From Aurantibacillus circumpalustris (GTDB taxonomy: Bacteria; Bacteroidota; Bacteroidia; B-17B0; Aurantibacillaceae), in contig NZ_CP121197.1 in assembly GCF_029625215.1 (NCBI RefSeq), positions 4,216,001 through 4,280,000 of the forward strand: DNA of 64,000 nucleotides, in the 5' to 3' direction. The notes beneath the pieces are model-generated. The model was not told where the DNA came from. It did no database searches and saw only the letters and a program-made list of their open reading frames with translations. Made by a program: the position numbers and the translations under genes. Of the stretch, positions 47,901-55,787 are shown piece by piece. Position 1 is the stretch's first letter. Every line of letters begins with the position of its first letter.

Positions 47901-48233
47901 AAGTCAGCTGCTTCTACAATAACTGTGTCAGTGCACGATTGCATTGATATTGATTTCTACATTCCAGAAGGATATTCTCCTAATGACGATGGAATAAATG
48001 ATGTTTTTGTTATCAGAGGAATAACCTATTTTCCGGATAATGCCTTCGTGATTTTTAATCGTTGGGGAGAAAAAGTATTTGAAGCGAGTCCTTACCAGAA
48101 TAACTGGAACGGTAAAGCAACAATGGGCTTGAGAATTGGTGGCGACAATTTACCAGTTGGTACTTATTTCTACATTCTTGATTTGAAAAATGGCACACCC
48201 GTATACAAGGGAACAATCTACTTAAACAGATAA
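45000..48233 (+). CDS. Two DUF3494 domains, Ig-like repeats and T9SS type B sorting domain
   Basis: 1077 aa. The signal peptide is about 1-22 (ending NYGQ). The two DUF3494 domains are at about 24-225 and 235-450, the second of the same subtype as in the 31107-33560 protein. Five YQWR-type Ig repeats (about 455-880) are followed by one more Ig-like domain (TYTWTGPSSY). A gliding-motility-associated type B C-terminal domain ends the chain (about 990-1077, YSPNDDGINDVFVI, FNRWGEKVF). ATG 45000 is chosen because in-frame starts at 44961-44967 fall on the -7 box. It is followed by PorP/SprF- and PorE-like genes, the usual helper set of type B cargo. Confidence 0.93.
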   Translation: MKNKLLIALIVALLFLIPAINYGQAPNLGTSANFALFTSIGAVTNVGTSHVTGNVGSNVGPSTGFGNVNGNMLNNNGATALCAADLLTAYNQLNTTVPGFFPASPLGNGAVLTAGVYSLSGNSILSNTLILNAQGNPSAVFIFLISGTFSSNSNAVITLSNSAQACNVFWKVEGAVGLSSGTSFKGTIIANNAAISMSSSVTLEGRALSTTGAVSVNNVLVYTPLGCNAAILNGPAAPALASAACYAIFSANGAVTNVGVTTVTGDIGSNNGLTTGYNPLFVLGAIHPIPDLSTAQCSVDLGNVYTYLNTLPNDILLLYPAQFGNNLVLTPHTYLMNGAVTLTDSLYLNAQGNANAVFVIQVNGAFSTSVNSKIILINGTQAKNVFWKIDGALSINGNSISKGTFIVNNAAIILATGVNLNGRILTTTGALSTFASTVNIPPSVGISGASTDQTVCAGSSVVFSVSSTGGTSYQWRKGTTNLLNGGNISGATSATLTLNPVNVLDAASDYNLVIGGGCAGDYTTTNISLVVNPSATITTSIPNQTVCIGSPVTFSVSVASALTYQWRKGTTNLINGGAISGATTATLTINPVAALDAANNYNLIITGACGSNYTSTNISLAVNNSPSINNPINDQIICNGSGASFSVAPNATGYTYQWRNGTVNLVNGANISGANSATLVINPASISDTSSYYNVIISGLCTTNFTSANVSLSIAASPTIAAAISNQTVCAGNSADFIANVSGTGLTYQWRNGSINLINGGNISGANTATLIINPVTVADSSSFYNVIISGPCLPNYTSTNISLVLTSSPVILVSAIDQTVCVGSPAGFSVSASGSGYTYQWRNGTVNLNNSTSVSGATSATLNINPTIISDASANYNLIVSGSCATNYTSANVSLVLNSAQNPIVSSNFSVCVGKPIALTTQSVSGATYTWTGPSSYSTNVQNPTIISALISNAGTYTLEITANNCKSAASTITVSVHDCIDIDFYIPEGYSPNDDGINDVFVIRGITYFPDNAFVIFNRWGEKVFEASPYQNNWNGKATMGLRIGGDNLPVGTYFYILDLKNGTPVYKGTIYLNR

Positions 48234-48324
48234 TCTTAAAAATAAAATTCAGATAACTACATCGAGTTAATAATAAAGAGCCGTAGAATTAGAAAAACAT
48301 AATCACAATTAATTAGTAAAAAAA

Positions 48325-49260
48325 ATGAAAACATATAAAAATAAAAAATCCAAATTAGTACTAGTTTCAGCCCTTCTCTTTGGCCTGAGTGCTTTTGGGC
48401 AACAAGATCCAATGTATACACATTATATGTATAATACATTAATGGTAAATCCAGCCTATGCTGGAAGTCGCGATGCGATAACAATAACCGGACTGCACCG
48501 ATCACAATGGGTTAGTTTTAAAGGCGCGCCAATAGTTCAGTCCCTTACCATTCACTCGCCACTAAAAAATGATCATCTTGCCCTAGGACTCTCAATTTTG
48601 AATGATAAAATTGGCCCAAGTAATAGAACATCCTTTTACGGCGATTTTGCCTATAGAATTGATCTTACAAAAAAATCAAAATTAGCTTTGGGCTTAAGTG
48701 CTGGCGTGAATATGTTTCAAGCTAACCTCAGTTCTTTAGGACTAGATGTGCCGAATGATCCATCTTTTCAAAATAACATTAACAGACGCATCACTCCTAA
48801 TTTTGGTTTTGGTGCTTATTATTCAAGAGAACGCTTTTATGCTGGAGTTTCTATTCCAAACTTAATTGAAAATAAATATTCCAGCGACGGAGCATTAAGT
48901 GGAAGCGAACGAAGACATTACTTTTTCATTGCAGGTGCTGTGTTCAACTTATCTGACAATCTTGCATTTAAACCAACCACTTTTGTAAAGGTTACATCGG
49001 CGGTTCCAATTCAGGCAGACTTTACAGCTTCTTTTATCATCATGAAAAAGTTAACACTCGGTGCAATGTACCGTACCAGTGACGCTTTTGGTGGCTTAAT
49101 CGGATTTAATTTTACACAACAGCTTTTTCTTGGCTATTCATATGATTGGTCTTTCGGGTTAAATACCGGTAAGTACAATCAGGGAAGTCACGAAATAGTT
49201 TTAAGATTCGATTTTCTGACAGCTGCTAAAAAACAAATTCACTCACCAAGATATTTTTAA
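48325..49260 (+). CDS. PorP/SprF-family outer-membrane protein
   Basis: 311 aa. A signal peptide (about 1-25, ending AFGQ) is followed by the hallmark QDPMYTHYMYNTLMVNPAYAGSR and then a 14-strand-type barrel with a C-terminal segment ending in Phe (SPRYF). In T9SS biology, SprF-like proteins are each needed for export of a neighbouring type B cargo; the DUF3494 protein immediately upstream has exactly such a C-terminus. It is 91 bp downstream of that gene and 20 bp upstream of the PorE-like gene, so the three probably form an operon. Confidence 0.93.
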   Translation: MKTYKNKKSKLVLVSALLFGLSAFGQQDPMYTHYMYNTLMVNPAYAGSRDAITITGLHRSQWVSFKGAPIVQSLTIHSPLKNDHLALGLSILNDKIGPSNRTSFYGDFAYRIDLTKKSKLALGLSAGVNMFQANLSSLGLDVPNDPSFQNNINRRITPNFGFGAYYSRERFYAGVSIPNLIENKYSSDGALSGSERRHYFFIAGAVFNLSDNLAFKPTTFVKVTSAVPIQADFTASFIIMKKLTLGAMYRTSDAFGGLIGFNFTQQLFLGYSYDWSFGLNTGKYNQGSHEIVLRFDFLTAAKKQIHSPRYF

Positions 49261-49280
49261 AAACCACAAAAACAAACCAA

Positions 49281-51374
49281 ATGAAAAATTTATATATACC
49301 CATTATTGCATTTATTGGGATGAGTTATACCATCTCAGCACAACAATTTGCTTTAGCGAGTAAACGATACACGAGCGAAATAGATTCAGAAAGCAAAATA
49401 TTCTTTAAAAAGATAAGTTCTACGCTTCCTGGTGAAAATGAGCCAGCTGCTAAAAAATCTAAAAACGAAATTAAAGGCGATAAGTTTTATTTTATTTATT
49501 CTTATAACGAAGCAATTGAAGCCTATTCCTCGGAAGATCAACTCACAACCGATGGGCAAAGAAAATTAGCAATAAGCTATTACAAAATGCATAAGGACAC
49601 TTCTTCGGAAACTGCCTACCTAAAATTATTTACCATGAAGGATGGCAATAATTCAGAAGATTATTTTAATTATTCGATGGTACTTAAATCAGTTAAAAAA
49701 TATGAAGAGGCTGGTAAGTGGATGGATAAATTTGTAGAACAAACACCACAAGATCTTAGAGCGATCGATTACAAAGCTAACAAAGCTTCACTTCCATTAC
49801 TATTAGAAAATAACGCCAAATACAAAATAAATAATTTAAATATTAACAGTGACGCCCAAGACTTTGGCACCAGTTATTATAAAAATAAAATCGTTTTTGC
49901 TTCAAGCAGAACTACTAAATCAATGCCAAAAACATCATACAGAAATGGGAAACCTTATTTGAACATTTATGTTGCAGATGTAGATGGTGATCAATTAAAA
50001 GATCCCGAAAACTTTAATAAGAGTTTTAACGGGAACATGAACGAAGGTCCGGCCAGTTTTAATAAGGAAGGCACGTTTATGGCTTACTCAAAAAATAATT
50101 ACACCTTAACAAAAAAAGAATTGATAGTAAATATCGAAATATATTTCTCTACCTATGATAAAGAAAAGGATAAATGGTCAGAGCCAGAGTCTTTTGTGCT
50201 TAACAACAAAGACTACTCGGTTGGACAACCTTCACTATCAGAAGACGGCAAAACGATGTATTTCACTTGCAACAAGCCAGGAGGATTTGGTGGAGCTGAT
50301 TTATATAAGGTAACACGCGATGATGCCGGAACTTGGGGAAATTCAACAAATCTCGGAAATACAATAAATACGGAGGGAAATGAAGTATTTCCATTTTACC
50401 AAGAAGAAAAAGGAATACTTTTTTTTGCATCCAACGGACACTTCGGTTTAGGTGGACTTGATATTTTTAGCTCAACTATAAAAGGATCTGTTTTTGGAAA
50501 AGCAACAAACTTAGGAGCACCGTTGAATAGTTCTTCTGATGATTTTTCAATTTTAATGGATAGTTCACTTACAAAAGGTTATTTCTCATCTAACAGAGTT
50601 GGAGGAAGCAGTGACGATGATATCTACTCTGTTAAGTTTATTCTAAACAAAAAAATCAATGGCCATGCTAAAGACAAAAATGAAAAATATTTAGCTTCTA
50701 CATTTATAACTTTATTAAACGATAAAGATTATGTTATAGATACAGTGACAACTAAGAGTGATGGTGCATTTTCATTCAACGTTGAATCAGACAAAGATTT
50801 TAAATTAACCGGCGAAAAAGAAAAATATGACGACGGAAGTAATGCATTCAGTACATATGGTTCTGAGTTAATTGTAAAATCAGATGTAACTCTTTTACTC
50901 ACGCCTAAAAAAGAAGAAATTGTTCAAGCTAAAAAAGAGGACATCGTTCCAGTTAAAAAGGAAAAAACAGTTGCTGAAAAAATAAAAGTGAATGAAGATT
51001 TAGGTAAAATCGTGGGATTTAAACCCATCTACTTTGATTTTCATGAATACAAAATCAGAGCTTCTGCAGAAACCGAATTAAATAAAATTGTTAATGTCCT
51101 GAACGAATATCCGTCAATGAGTTTGCAATTAAACGCGCATACAGATTGTAGATCCAGTAATGCCTATAATCAAAGGTTATCAAACAGACGTGCAAAATCA
51201 TCTGCAGACTATCTTAAAAGCAGAATCAAAAATCCTGAACGTATACACGCTAAGGGTTATGGCGAAACCAAACTTATAAATGCTTGCTCATGTGATATGG
51301 TTGATGCTGGAAATTGCACAGAGGAAGATCATCAAGCGAACAGACGAACCGAATTTATTATTATAAAAAAATAA
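49281..51374 (+). CDS. PorE-like protein: TPR, PD40 propeller, OmpA domain
   Basis: 697 aa. The signal peptide is about 1-20 (ending ISAQ). A TPR-like helical region (about 65-170) precedes a PD40/WD40-like beta-propeller (about 185-450, GPASFNKEGTFMAYS, GQPSLSEDGKTMYFTCNKPGG). A carboxypeptidase-regulatory-like beta sandwich (about 455-540) and a C-terminal OmpA domain follow (about 570-697, IYFDFHEYKI, LNAHTDCRSSNAYN, NRRTEF). The order matches PorE-type proteins of the T9SS, which attach the machinery to peptidoglycan. It carries an unusual Cys-rich insert (NACSCDMVDAGNC) before the last motif. Terminator at 51388-51420. Confidence 0.92.
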   Translation: MKNLYIPIIAFIGMSYTISAQQFALASKRYTSEIDSESKIFFKKISSTLPGENEPAAKKSKNEIKGDKFYFIYSYNEAIEAYSSEDQLTTDGQRKLAISYYKMHKDTSSETAYLKLFTMKDGNNSEDYFNYSMVLKSVKKYEEAGKWMDKFVEQTPQDLRAIDYKANKASLPLLLENNAKYKINNLNINSDAQDFGTSYYKNKIVFASSRTTKSMPKTSYRNGKPYLNIYVADVDGDQLKDPENFNKSFNGNMNEGPASFNKEGTFMAYSKNNYTLTKKELIVNIEIYFSTYDKEKDKWSEPESFVLNNKDYSVGQPSLSEDGKTMYFTCNKPGGFGGADLYKVTRDDAGTWGNSTNLGNTINTEGNEVFPFYQEEKGILFFASNGHFGLGGLDIFSSTIKGSVFGKATNLGAPLNSSSDDFSILMDSSLTKGYFSSNRVGGSSDDDIYSVKFILNKKINGHAKDKNEKYLASTFITLLNDKDYVIDTVTTKSDGAFSFNVESDKDFKLTGEKEKYDDGSNAFSTYGSELIVKSDVTLLLTPKKEEIVQAKKEDIVPVKKEKTVAEKIKVNEDLGKIVGFKPIYFDFHEYKIRASAETELNKIVNVLNEYPSMSLQLNAHTDCRSSNAYNQRLSNRRAKSSADYLKSRIKNPERIHAKGYGETKLINACSCDMVDAGNCTEEDHQANRRTEFIIIKK

Positions 51375-51387
51375 TATAACAACATTT

Positions 51388-51420
51388 AAAAGGGGCTTTA
51401 ATTATTTAAAGCCCCTTTTT
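51388..51420. terminator. Hairpin terminator
   Basis: AAAAGGGGCTTTAA pairs with TTAAAGCCCCTTTT around TTA. It closes the DUF3494-PorP-PorE operon. Confidence 0.9.
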
Positions 51421-51493
51421 ATATTTTACCAATCGTAGCATACTACACCATTGGCATTTAAATTACCTTTCAATTCACTACAATTCGCGAAAA

Positions 51494-51985
51494 TTACTTT
51501 GTTTTGTTAAACATATAACGGGCTATTTTCCAACCGCTATCTTCTTTTGCAAGCACAAACAGTTCTCTGTTTTCTTCAGCAACAGTTTGCCCGTTGGCAT
51601 GAATTAAAGTTGTGCCTTTAGAACTTGTTACCGCAAATGCATGGCTTCCATCTATACGTATTTCATCAATTAAAAACTCAATATTTAACTGAATAGTTTT
51701 AAATACAAACTCATAGGAGTCCTTTATTTGCGCTTGTCCTTTTGCCGATGGAGCATTGGTAGGCATAAACACGCCATCTTGAGAATAGAGCGTTAGTATT
51801 TTTGATACATCTGAAGCATTTAAAGCGTCACGGTAGGAGAACAATAATTTCTCAATGGCTGATTTTTCGGTTGTTGCGTTCATTTCTGGTTGATTTTGAT
51901 TGTTTATGAATGATTTATTTTCTTTTGAATCTCGACAACTTGCAAGCATCAATAGCAGACAAACTGGTACAATTATTTTTTTCAT
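51494..51985 (-). CDS. SgcJ/YybH-like (NTF2-fold) lipoprotein
   Basis: 163 aa. Lipobox LASC at about residues 14-17. Residues about 40-160 form an NTF2-like/DUF4440 alpha+beta barrel: LFSYRDALNASDVSKILTLYSQDGVFMPTNAPSAKGQAQI and a closing GWKIARYMFN. Family members bind small hydrophobic ligands or act as accessory subunits; no catalytic residues can be assigned. A typical -7 box, TATCTTTG, lies at 52009-52016 on the minus strand, without the composite stress element. It is separated from the Crp-type gene by about 100 bp. Confidence 0.87.
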   Translation of the reverse strand: MKKIIVPVCLLLMLASCRDSKENKSFINNQNQPEMNATTEKSAIEKLLFSYRDALNASDVSKILTLYSQDGVFMPTNAPSAKGQAQIKDSYEFVFKTIQLNIEFLIDEIRIDGSHAFAVTSSKGTTLIHANGQTVAEENRELFVLAKEDSGWKIARYMFNKTK

Positions 51986-52008
51986 ATTTATTGCATTTAA
52001 TTACAACA

Positions 52009-52016
52009 CAAAGATA
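52009..52016 (-). promoter_or_regulatory. -7 box of YybH-like gene
   Basis: TATCTTTG on the minus strand (TAnnTTTG), 24 bp before the start codon. Confidence 0.5.
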
Positions 52017-52083
52017 GATCTAACAAGGTTGTTACACCTATAAACTAGTTTAAGAAACACCCTTAAACTAGATTAAGACTAAA

Positions 52084-52665
52084 CTACTTTTTAGCAATGT
52101 TGTTGCGTATTTTGCTCAGAAATTCTGGTGTTATGCCCAGATAAGAGGCTATTTGAGTATTTGGAAGTCGATTTGAAAGTTTGGGGTAACATTCTAAAAA
52201 TGTTTGGTAACGTTCTTCCGCCGTAGAACTGATATTTTGTAATACCCTGTTTTCAAGTTCTATGAATTTGTTTTCGGTTATAACTCTAAAATTCCTGTCG
52301 AATTTTGGAAAATTAGTATAGAGATAAAGCAGGTTTGACTTTTCTATTTGTATAATTGTAGATGGTTCGATTGCTTCTATATAAAGTCGGCTTGGTTTCT
52401 CAGAATGCAAACTACCGATGTCAGAAATCCATTCGTTCTCAGCTGCAAATTGAAGATTGTGTTCTACCCCGCTTTTGTCAACCGCATACATTTTAAGTAA
52501 TCCGCTGGCAACAAAAGTATAATGCTTGCACACATCGTTTTCTTGAAGAATAAATTGTTTTCGCTTGATATTTTTTTCTATTACACGATCACTTAACTCC
52601 TTTTTTTCTATATCGTCGAGAGGTAGATAATTATTGAAATGTAGTATGAGTTGGTCTTGTGTCAT
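52084..52665 (-). CDS. Crp/Fnr-family transcriptional regulator
   Basis: 193 aa. A cyclic-nucleotide-binding-type beta roll (about 20-120, KRKQFILQENDVCKHYTFVASGLLKMY) is joined by a long dimer helix (about 120-145) to a short C-terminal helix-turn-helix (RLPNTQIASYLGITPEFLSKIR). The phosphate-binding cassette residues for cAMP are not evident, as in most Bacteroidota members of this family, and no Fnr-type cysteines are present. Targets unknown. It may control the neighbouring YybH-like gene. Confidence 0.92.
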   Translation of the reverse strand: MTQDQLILHFNNYLPLDDIEKKELSDRVIEKNIKRKQFILQENDVCKHYTFVASGLLKMYAVDKSGVEHNLQFAAENEWISDIGSLHSEKPSRLYIEAIEPSTIIQIEKSNLLYLYTNFPKFDRNFRVITENKFIELENRVLQNISSTAEERYQTFLECYPKLSNRLPNTQIASYLGITPEFLSKIRNNIAKK

Positions 52666-52890
52666 GCTGTCGTCTCAGTTTACCAGGAAATGTTTTCGCA
52701 ATATATAAAATTCGAAACAAAATGCGATCTACTGCATAATCTTTCTATGTTTAAGGTGAATATAATAAAATGTGCCGAAACGCTAGCGAAAAACTTTCTG
52801 AATTTTATCGCGATCGCATATGAGTCCCATCAAGTTGCACTGAAGTCCAACACGCGCTTAAGTCTTTTTAACTCTCGCCTACCTCGAAAC

Positions 52891-52925
52891 AAAAAGAGGC
52901 CGATCCATGCAGATCGGCCTCTTTT
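52891..52925. terminator. Strong bidirectional hairpin terminator
   Basis: AAAAGAGGCCGATC pairs with GATCGGCCTCTTTT around CATGCA. It ends the CsbD-2 operon on the minus strand. The rest of 52666-52988 shows no gene. Confidence 0.9.
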
Positions 52926-52988
52926 ATGTTTTAAAACATTAACGTACTATGGTTGTGTAATGCTATTCATTTGAAGTGTAACAGCTGT

Positions 52989-53372
52989 TTATGCGTGCAT
53001 ATTAAAATATCTTTTCACAAAAGCTTTTTTTTCGTGATCCAACATTTTATCTGTTGATTCAATGTCAATTCTTTTATCCTTAAAATGTAAATCCTCATTT
53101 AAATAATTATGAAGTTCTGCTTTTGCATTTGTTGGACCGAATAGGAGCACGTGATCATATTTCAATATCTCATCCGCAATTTTCTTGTAAAATGCTTCCT
53201 GCATTTGCTGCTCTTTATTATGCATCAAATTTTCACTTTTATGCATTGCTTCTACTTTTGTATTATTGGTAAATTTTGAAGTTATTGAAGAACTACTATT
53301 TTCGGTATCCATATCTATGAGGTCGGCTGTTGAATGATCCATCCAAATACCTAAAGTTTTTATCGCATCCAT
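52989..53372 (-). CDS. eRF1-domain-3/host-attachment-like protein
   Basis: 127 aa. It opens with TLGIWMDHSTADLID and closes with VLLFGPTNAKAELHNYL and ADxM-like STDKMLDHEKKAFVKRYF, the pattern of small bacterial proteins resembling the third domain of eRF1/Pelota. The middle (SENLMHNKEQQMQEAFYKKI) is helical. I know this family from stress clusters in Bacteroidota; it may contact ribosomes but this is unproven. It is the last gene of the CsbD-2 operon, together with a ribosome-hibernation-like gene. Confidence 0.75.
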   Translation of the reverse strand: MDAIKTLGIWMDHSTADLIDMDTENSSSSITSKFTNNTKVEAMHKSENLMHNKEQQMQEAFYKKIADEILKYDHVLLFGPTNAKAELHNYLNEDLHFKDKRIDIESTDKMLDHEKKAFVKRYFNMHA

Positions 53373-53423
53373 ATTTTGAGCTTGACTATTAAATTATTAT
53401 ATATTTTCACTCAATGTAAGAGC

Positions 53424-53567
53424 TTACTTTTTGGTTTTCTTTTTATCTGGAGCCTGTGTTAACGCTGAAGCTGCTACACTCTTAACTTCCTTTGAAGTTT
53501 TAGGATTTTTCAAGAGTTTAGAAGCTATTGCAGCTATCTTTTTAGATGTTTTTTCGTTTCTTGCCAT
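53424..53567 (-). CDS. 47-aa Lys/Ala-rich small protein
   Basis: MARNEKTSKKIAAIASKLL, then KNPKTSKEVKSVAASALTQ and a Lys-rich tail. Basic, Ala- and Ser-rich, helical, and reminiscent of histone-H1-like or small stress proteins found as short hypotheticals in other genomes. It sits 43 bp after the hibernation-factor-like stop and 51 bp before the eRF1-like gene, on the same strand, so it is part of the operon. Function unknown; DNA or RNA binding is possible from its charge. Confidence 0.7.
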   Translation of the reverse strand: MARNEKTSKKIAAIASKLLKNPKTSKEVKSVAASALTQAPDKKKTKK

Positions 53568-53610
53568 GTCTGTGCTTTTTTACTAATGAAGTGAACTCTG
53601 TTCTGCTTCG

Positions 53611-53925
53611 TTAGTGATTCGTAAGTCGTTCAAATATTGTTTTTAATGAAGCATTTAGTTTACTAATAGCGCCTGATACAGCCAGTTCAATCGTATCTGC
53701 CTGGCAAGTAACAGCCATTGGTTTCTTACCTTCAAGTCGGGCTTCTAACAGACATCGAATAGTATCTATCCCGACTTTGTGCCCATTTTCGTCGGTAACA
53801 TGAACTTCAATTCTTGTAATATGGTCACTATACCTTTTTAGACCCTCAGAAATTAAAACCGTAAAATAATCGGAGTTTCGTTCGTCTCCATTTATTGTTT
53901 TATCTGTATTGAATTGTATTTTCAT
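53611..53925 (-). CDS. HPF/RaiA-like ribosome-associated protein
   Basis: 104 aa with the beta-alpha-beta-beta-beta-alpha fold of ribosome hibernation factors. Seen: MKIQFNTDKTI, LKRYSDHITRIEVHVTDENG, RCLLEARLEGKKPMAVTCQADTIELAVSGAISKL and a short C-terminal helix. It lacks the long-HPF dimerisation tail, so it is of short or RaiA type. Such proteins dock in the decoding centre and silence ribosomes in stationary phase or cold. It is in the operon headed by CsbD-2 and is thus predicted to be stress-induced. Confidence 0.8.
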   Translation of the reverse strand: MKIQFNTDKTINGDERNSDYFTVLISEGLKRYSDHITRIEVHVTDENGHKVGIDTIRCLLEARLEGKKPMAVTCQADTIELAVSGAISKLNASLKTIFERLTNH

Positions 53926-53983
53926 AAATTGTCTTATTAAATTAAATTACCTGATTCATAGAGTATCTCTTAAAATAAATAAC

Positions 53984-54202
53984 TTAGTTTTTACCAAGCA
54001 GATGTTTCTTCTCCCGATATTCTTGGTTTTCAATTTCGCCAGATGCCAGGCTGTTCTTTAATTTATCGAGTGGAGAATCTCTTTTAAGTCTCTGTCCCGG
54101 TATATTATATGGCGTGGCAAAAATCCAAAATAGTATAATTAACCAAATAAACCACCATATTAAATGCATTCCCCAAAAATGATAACCTTCGTGCATGTAC
54201 AT
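53984..54202 (-). CDS. Small membrane protein with SHOCT motif
   Basis: 72 aa. One Trp-rich membrane helix (about 10-30, GMHLIWWFIWLIILFWIF) is followed by a SHOCT motif at the C-terminus (about 42-68, SPLDKLKNSLASGEIENQEYREKK). SHOCT segments are short oligomerisation or targeting motifs at protein ends. It is 57 bp after the stress lipoprotein and 58 bp before the hibernation-like gene, co-oriented. Confidence 0.8.
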   Translation of the reverse strand: MYMHEGYHFWGMHLIWWFIWLIILFWIFATPYNIPGQRLKRDSPLDKLKNSLASGEIENQEYREKKHLLGKN

Positions 54203-54259
54203 GTTTTTATAGTATTCGTTTTATTTTTTGCATAAAATTGTAAACAAAATTCGATTCAT

Positions 54260-54700
54260 TTATTTTACGTTGTTTACATTTAAATTCTTGAACGCTTCAC
54301 CTAATTCATCCATGTCGCGATCAAATTCTGTTTTAAAAGCTTCCCAACTCTCTTTCCCCTGAACAGTGTAGTCATCCATTCTCTTTCTTAAGTCACTGTT
54401 TTTTTGATTTAAGGCCTCAATTTTCTCGTCATAATCTGCTTTTGCTTCATCCTTTTGAAGCTTAACTCTTTCTTTAAAGTCTATGATAATTTGTTCGTTA
54501 TAGGTAATGCGATTTGCAACTTCTTCTTTATAACTCGCATAATCTTTTCTGTATTCTTCATTCGCATCTTCAAGATTCTGATTTGCTTCCGTTACTTCTT
54601 CCTGTGCATTTTCCACCTTTTCAGATGAAGAAGTGCACGCGCCAAAAAATAAACTTGTTAGAACAACTGCGCTACCAAAAATTAAATTTGTTTTTTTCAT
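54260..54700 (-). CDS. Coiled-coil stress lipoprotein (sll1863-like)
   Basis: 146 aa. Lipoprotein signal with lipobox FGAC (Cys at about residue 22), then a highly charged, almost entirely helical coiled coil (about 28-135) rich in Glu, Lys and Asn (VENAQEEVTEANQNLEDANEEY, YDEKIEALNQKNSDLRKRMDDY). It resembles sll1863-type stress response proteins. It probably sits at the outer membrane facing the periplasm. Second gene of the CsbD-2 operon, 33 bp after CsbD. Confidence 0.78.
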   Translation of the reverse strand: MKKTNLIFGSAVVLTSLFFGACTSSSEKVENAQEEVTEANQNLEDANEEYRKDYASYKEEVANRITYNEQIIIDFKERVKLQKDEAKADYDEKIEALNQKNSDLRKRMDDYTVQGKESWEAFKTEFDRDMDELGEAFKNLNVNNVK

Positions 54701-54733
54701 TTTGTTTTTTTTAAATAGTTAAATGTTTTGGAA

Positions 54734-54922
54734 CTATAAATTCATAATAATTTTCTGTAAGTCTTCTTTGGTCTTGCCCAATCTCAACTGAAGTCTACCA
54801 AGCAATTCGTCTTGTTTTCCCTCAATTAATAAAAGATCGCTATCTGTTAGAATAGCGAATTTTTGTTTCAACTTGCCTTTTATTTCATTCCAATTTCCTT
54901 TCACTCCGTTAATATTTATCAT
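54734..54922 (-). CDS. CsbD-like stress protein (second copy)
   Basis: 62 aa from the ATG at 54922: [35 protein letters not shown] is the CsbD core, closely similar to the copy at 30668-30856. The frame continues upstream to 55030, but that part overlaps the promoter, so the short start is preferred; it also gives the same length as its paralogue. First gene of a six-gene operon (CsbD, stress lipoprotein, SHOCT protein, HPF-like, 47-aa protein, eRF1-like) driven by the composite element at 54957-55020. Confidence 0.92.
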   Translation of the reverse strand: MININGVKGNWNEIKGKLKQKFAILTDSDLLLIEGKQDELLGRLQLRLGKTKEDLQKIIMNL

Positions 54923-54932
54923 CTTAAAATAA

Positions 54933-54942
54933 GTGAATTGGT
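54933..54942 (-). promoter_or_regulatory. Shared CsbD leader element, copy 2
   Basis: ACCAATTCAC on the minus strand, 10 nt before the CsbD-2 ATG, matching copy 1 at 30868-30877. Confidence 0.45.
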
Positions 54943-54956
54943 ATATATTCACTTTA

Positions 54957-55020
54957 CAAAGGTGCAGAATTAGTGAGCGAAACGTTTTACACAGTTTTTT
55001 TAATATCTTACATGTTTCAC
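54957..55020 (-). promoter_or_regulatory. Composite stress element, copy 6 (CsbD-2 operon)
   Basis: Minus strand: GTGAAACATGTAA (55008-55020, identical to copy 1), 14 nt, TGTGTAA (54987-54993), 25 nt, CTTTG (54957-54961) in CACCTTTG. Confidence 0.8.
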
Positions 55021-55171
55021 GCATTATCAAAATAAATAAATTGATTTTTTTGTTTGTTTATTTCAAAGAATGACAAAATTTGGTATGATCAAACATCAGT
55101 CGGAAAAGTTGGGGAGAACAAACGGCAAAATAACACGGAGCTGTAATAAAATTGAATGGAGAAGTTTATTT

Positions 55172-55555
55172 GGCCTCATAAAATTTTGCGAGACAAATCT
55201 TTAGTAATTTAAAAGGAGTTCACGAAAAGCTCGCGGTACTCTGACACAACTTGCTTATCGAAGGCTTTTCGAGAAAGCAAACGGAATTTGCGATGAGAGC
55301 GTGGGCACTTTGCTGTCTCGGCTTTACTGCAAAAGATGAAGGCCGAGACATGATCAAAGGGCCCGGCAAAGCTCCGGTGGAGCTTTGAGCGAGCATTTAG
55401 TGTTTATGCTTGCTGAAGATTTTCCGAAGGATTTTTCGTTAAGAAAATGTTCAGCGAACATTTTTAGAAAAAGGCCAGCATTTGTTCTAGCTTATGCAGC
55501 CTTGTCCAGTTAGAAATCTATCGGGATTGGTTCTTTTTTTTTCAAGAAAAAAGAA
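55172..55555. repeat. Dispersed structured non-coding repeat, copy 2
   Basis: Second copy of the element at 43574-43880, same orientation. Identical blocks are at 55286-55324 and 55341-55400. It differs by a roughly 65-bp insertion near 55440-55500, which holds its own hairpin (AAAATGTTC with GAACATTTT). It ends again with a TTTTTTTCAAGAAAAAAGAA palindrome. No conserved frame. The flanking 55556-55787 has no visible gene. Confidence 0.75.
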
Positions 55556-55787
55556 CTGGTAATATTAGCGAGAATCTAAATCACAATGCTTCTGCAATCG
55601 AAAGTTAATAAAATCCCCTAACAATTCAGATTTATCAGTGATCAAGCATTCGCTAAGCTAACGAATACATTTCGGTACCCATACAAAACACATGAAGAAT
55701 TTTTCGGACTGTAATTTTTATTTTTTAAAAAGAAACGAGATTTAACCCAATTGAGTTTTTTGAGTAAGTACTAAGAAAGGAAAAAAA

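Noticed and set aside
52651-52974. 107-aa plus-strand frame between the Crp gene and the CsbD-2 operon
   Set aside because: Runs through a perfect terminator hairpin (52891-52925) and has no domain features.
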